Made by a program: the position numbers and the translations under genes. From Trematomus loennbergii (lineage: Eukaryota; Chordata; Actinopteri; Perciformes; Nototheniidae): DNA of 64,000 nt. Positions 1-64,000 of this stretch are shown here, one piece after another; positions within the stretch are counted from its first letter, which is position 1; each line of letters begins with the position of its first letter. The notes under the pieces are model-generated. The model did not search any database and was not told the origin of the DNA. It worked only from the letters and a program-made list of their open reading frames with translations. Where the stretch lies: NCBI GenBank assembly GCA_012861695.1, contig JAAOOA010000002.1, forward strand, positions 26,204,898 to 26,268,897. The letters are read 5' to 3'.

Positions 1-1826
1 AGAAACAGAGAGAGAAGAAACACGTGCAATGTTTCTTGTTTCATTACATGTCTTGTTTCAGTGTGCAAATGTTACACTAATCTAATTAGAATAACATGTT
101 CTCTGCCACAGATCTCCCTGGCGTTAACGATGATCTGATCTATGTTGATTGTGTGTTGGAGAAGAGACCAAAAGAGATGCCTTTGTGCTTTAACTGAAGA
201 CATGTTGTGTCAATCGATTAGACAGACCACTTTAAGGCAACACTACAGTGCACACAAATGAGTCCCAGTGCATCCGGCCACTCATCCACATGCTCCCAAA
301 GTAAGTAAGTAAAAAGATGACACAAAAAACTGCAGCAAGTATCAAGAAATGACAGGAGCAACCACATCCGTTTCTGCCTGCGTTGAAATGTCTTTGCATC
401 TTTATATTTGATTAGCCTGGACTCAATCTCGTTAATCACAAGCAAACCAGCTTATTAAACAAATCAGACTCTAGAAGCTTTAATTAGTGGACTTAAGGCT
501 TTATTGTGTTCCTTCCTAACCTTCATAACATATTGTGCATAGTAATAGCAGGCTAATGCTCAACACAAACAACTTTGTTTTCAAAGTGTTTAGAGCTTTT
601 CTGGACAGCTACAGTCCAACATCCTGCTGTCATTGAGAGGCGAGCTGATAATCGCTTCAATATAAGGATAACACACAGTCTGACTTTCCTGAAAGGCATT
701 CAGTGTTACACTCTGATGTACACATGAACAGGGACAGAAATGTCCAATACTTGTCCTATTAACTTAAAATGCTTCTATAAAAACTTGATACAGAAAATGA
801 TACAATTCATTTGTAATCAAATTTGATTATTTGCAAGACCTGTCTTCTTTTGAAGCAAGGTTCCCAATAGTGCAATAACTCATTGTTCAGCGTCATTTCC
901 CTCAATGTTTTTTGATTTGCTATTAATTTTGTGCTGATTCATCTCTGCCTCAGGTTTCAGGAAATAAATAAACTAGTTTTCTCTGTAGGGATGCAAATGA
1001 TATCATTCTTTATACCCACAAGATACAGGATTTCGTTTTTTTTACATCTCAATTATAGAATAATAAGCAAATATGAGTTTCGGTTCCTCGACATTACAGC
1101 TATCTCTCTTGTTATGTAGTGGTGAATTATAATCGAAATCCCTTAAGTTCAAATAAGAAATACTGTTATATACTGTAACAGCATCACAGGAACTCATGTT
1201 TGTTTGAAATCCTTGTGTATGACATCTTAGTGTTTCCCAAGCTTTTATATCATGACAGTGCAAAACACTTTGATCAATAGGCAATGTTCCGTCTGAGTTG
1301 ACCAGGCAAGAAAGGAAAAGTTATCCTTTTTTTTACAATTTCTTTGGGTGTCAATGCGTTTACGATAAGGCAATGGAATGTATACTACAATTACGATTAT
1401 GAATACAAGATAAACGTGATTAAACCTTTATTGTGGCACATAACCTTACAGTATGATACTTTTATGATGTCTTTATTGCTGTATTATCTCCAGACATGTC
1501 TCTTAAATAATCAGGATCTAAATATTGAACAAAATAATTGTGATTATAATTTTTGCAATAATCAAACAGCCATGACTTTTTATGTCAATCTGTATAGTTT
1601 TGGGTACTTTTCATTAACTGGATACAAAATAAAATAAATTCATTTGTATAGATGTGTGGTGTATATATTTGTGCTGTAAATATGAACTGCATTTCCTGTA
1701 ATTATGTTCGTGTAATAACCAGTGTGCACACAAAGTCTTTTGCGGTTTGTGTGGGTGTGGGCAATTACCTCTTTAGGTTTTAAAAGGTAAATTGTCTGCA
1801 TTTATATTGCTTCTTCAGCCTACTAT
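1..1826. other. intron, nothing recognised
   Basis: AT-rich. No dync2h1 exon: the next expected exon, starting GW.KFYEF, is not here. Short open frames on both strands show no recognisable protein. Confidence 0.6.
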
Positions 1827-2562
1827 CACCTAAAGAATATATCCAGGATTAAAAGACTAATGTCTCAGCAGGATTTGGAAAACTTGTCCATGCTTTTATC
1901 TTCAGTAGACTGGACTACTGCAATGGTGTCTTTACAGGCCTCACTAAAAAATCTATTAGAAAGCTGCAGCTGATTCAGAACGCCGCTGCTCGAGTCCTCA
2001 CTAACACTAAGAAAGTGGATCACATCACTCCTGTTCTGAAGTCCTTACACTGGCTTCCTGTGTGTCAGATAATTGATTTCAAAATATTGCTGCTGGTTAT
2101 AAAGCTTTGAATGGTTTAGGCCCAAAATACATTTCTGACCTGCTGCTAAATTATGAACCATCCAGAACTCTCAGGTCTTCAGGGACTGGTCAGCTTTCTG
2201 TCCCCAGAGTCAGAACTAAACATGGAGAAGCAGCGTTCAGTTATTATGCTCCAAATATCTGGAACAAACTCCCAGAAACCTGCAGGTCCGCTGCAACTCT
2301 TACTACTTTTAAATCCAGGCTGAAGACTTTTCTTTTTGCCGCTGCTTTTAATTGAACTATTCACATCTTAAACTGCACTGTAACTTTTAACTTTTATCCA
2401 TGTATTTTTTCTTTTAATGTTTATTTATTATCTTTTCTTTTTAATGACTGTTTTAAATGCCATTTTCTTAATGTCTTCCATTTTTGTAAAGCACTTTGAA
2501 TTGCCTTGTGTTGAAAGGTGCTATATAAATAAACTTGCCTTGCCTTGCCTTCTTTGTAGCTT
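1827..2562 (+). mobile_element. L2-like LINE, 3' end of ORF2 and tail
   Basis: Conceptual pieces FIFSRLDYCNGVFTGLTKKS, LQLIQNAAARVLTN, HITPVLKSLHWLPV and then NGLGPKYISDLLLNYEPSRT with RTKHGEAAFSYYAP.IWN..P match the C-terminal part of the L2/CR1-clade reverse transcriptase ORF common in teleosts. It has frameshifts before 2107 and a stop after LKTFLFAAAFN. The 3' end is the typical GCTATATAAATAAA followed by a short CTTGC repeat. 5'-truncated, inactive. The clade assignment rests on recall. Confidence 0.75.
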
Positions 2563-3055
2563 ACCTGAAAAAGCGCTCTACAATTTACTTCCACAAACCC
2601 ATTCATACAGCAATGATGGTGGAGCTTCCTTGCAAGGCGCTGGCCTGTCCAACAGTTTATTCAAGTAAAAACTTGTGATTTCAAAGGAAATTAAGACACA
2701 TTATTATGCAGTAAGCATCAATTTAGGTTGTCAGATGTGACAGCAGCTAATGCTGGTAGAATTAATAAAAAGCTTTAATCGAATGGCAGGAAGATTCAAG
2801 AAAAGGGGCTGATTATGAAGTTCTGCCATACTTGTGCTCTTAAAATGACATTATAATTCTACAGATCTTTGAGTTTACTGTCCTAAGATTAAATTGTAGG
2901 ACTTTGACTACAACATGAACTTTTCCGAATATTTGTAACTGTAACTTTAAGTATCATTTGAATATCAGTCATACAAAAATCCCTCCATAGATCAAATGTA
3001 TAATTATTATTATTATGGCCACATGAGTGTATGTTAGGGTGTTTGTTTATTTTAC

Positions 3056-63731
<60,676 letters not shown>

Positions 63732-64000
63732 CTGTACAGGAAGACATGTCCGAATATCAGGATGGTGGAATTGGTAAAAAGATACAATTAACCAACTTGA
63801 TTTTAAAGGCTGTGGATAGATGGATGGAGTTCATTGTAAGGTGACAGAGTGGCAGTAGCTTTTATGTTATCGTAAAATCAGCGTCTCTACAGTTGTAAGG
63901 GAAGCTGTTTCAAGTCGTAATGCAGAACAGTTACTATTGGTGAGGAGAACAGGACTTGTCTCTATAAACTAACGTACATTTTAGGAACATTTTATCAGAC

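Noticed and set aside
218..445. 75-codon minus-strand open frame
   Set aside because: No recognisable domain and no fit to the next expected dync2h1 exon.

Overview
This is vertebrate nuclear DNA, most probably from a teleost fish. The interspersed repeats are of fish type (L2-like and L1/Tx1-like LINE tails, hAT and Harbinger-type DNA elements, a tRNA-derived SINE), long CA/TG microsatellites are very frequent, and one gene with many short GT-AG exons spans the whole window. No prokaryotic features were seen.

The window lies inside one gene on the minus strand: dync2h1, the heavy chain of cytoplasmic dynein 2, the motor for retrograde intraflagellar transport in cilia. I place 50 constitutive exons plus one 21-base microexon between 63731 (upstream end) and 3056 (downstream end), named e1 to e50 in transcript order because true exon numbers cannot be known from here. 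They total about 6.9 kb of coding sequence, roughly residues 1590-3880 of the ~4300-residue vertebrate protein. Both ends of the gene lie outside the window.

Protein layout along the minus strand: AAA1 (e1-e5, 63.7-59.9 kb), AAA2 (e6-e10, 57.2-55.6 kb), AAA3 (e11-e17, 55.3-47.8 kb), AAA4 (e18-e22, 46.6-44.5 kb), stalk coiled coil 1 (e24-e26), microtubule-binding domain (e27-e29), stalk coiled coil 2 (e29-e32), AAA5 (e33-e36), a helical region before AAA6 (e37-e40), and AAA6 (e41-e50). Domain edges are approximate and rest on remembered vertebrate homologues.

All splice junctions look intact, but eight exons (e14, e21, e25, e28, e33, e36, e46, e48) each carry one one-base indel that breaks the frame. 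Most are short homopolymer contractions, so consensus errors in a long-read assembly are a better explanation than a dead gene.

Introns hold over a dozen CA/TG arrays, one GA array and a C-rich G-quadruplex motif; an apparently intact tRNA-Met gene on the plus strand (14285-14357); a tRNA-Thr-like relic; two hAT-type elements and two Harbinger-type MITEs with recognisable target-site duplications; LINE and SINE fragments; and two recent local duplications that begin at CA arrays. One is a 0.36 kb inverted pair 20 kb apart. The other is a 0.3 kb direct pair that carries a broken copy of part of exon e41. I found no credible new multi-gene system. The most interesting items are the candidate microexon, the duplications joined to microsatellites, and splice sites built into microsatellites.
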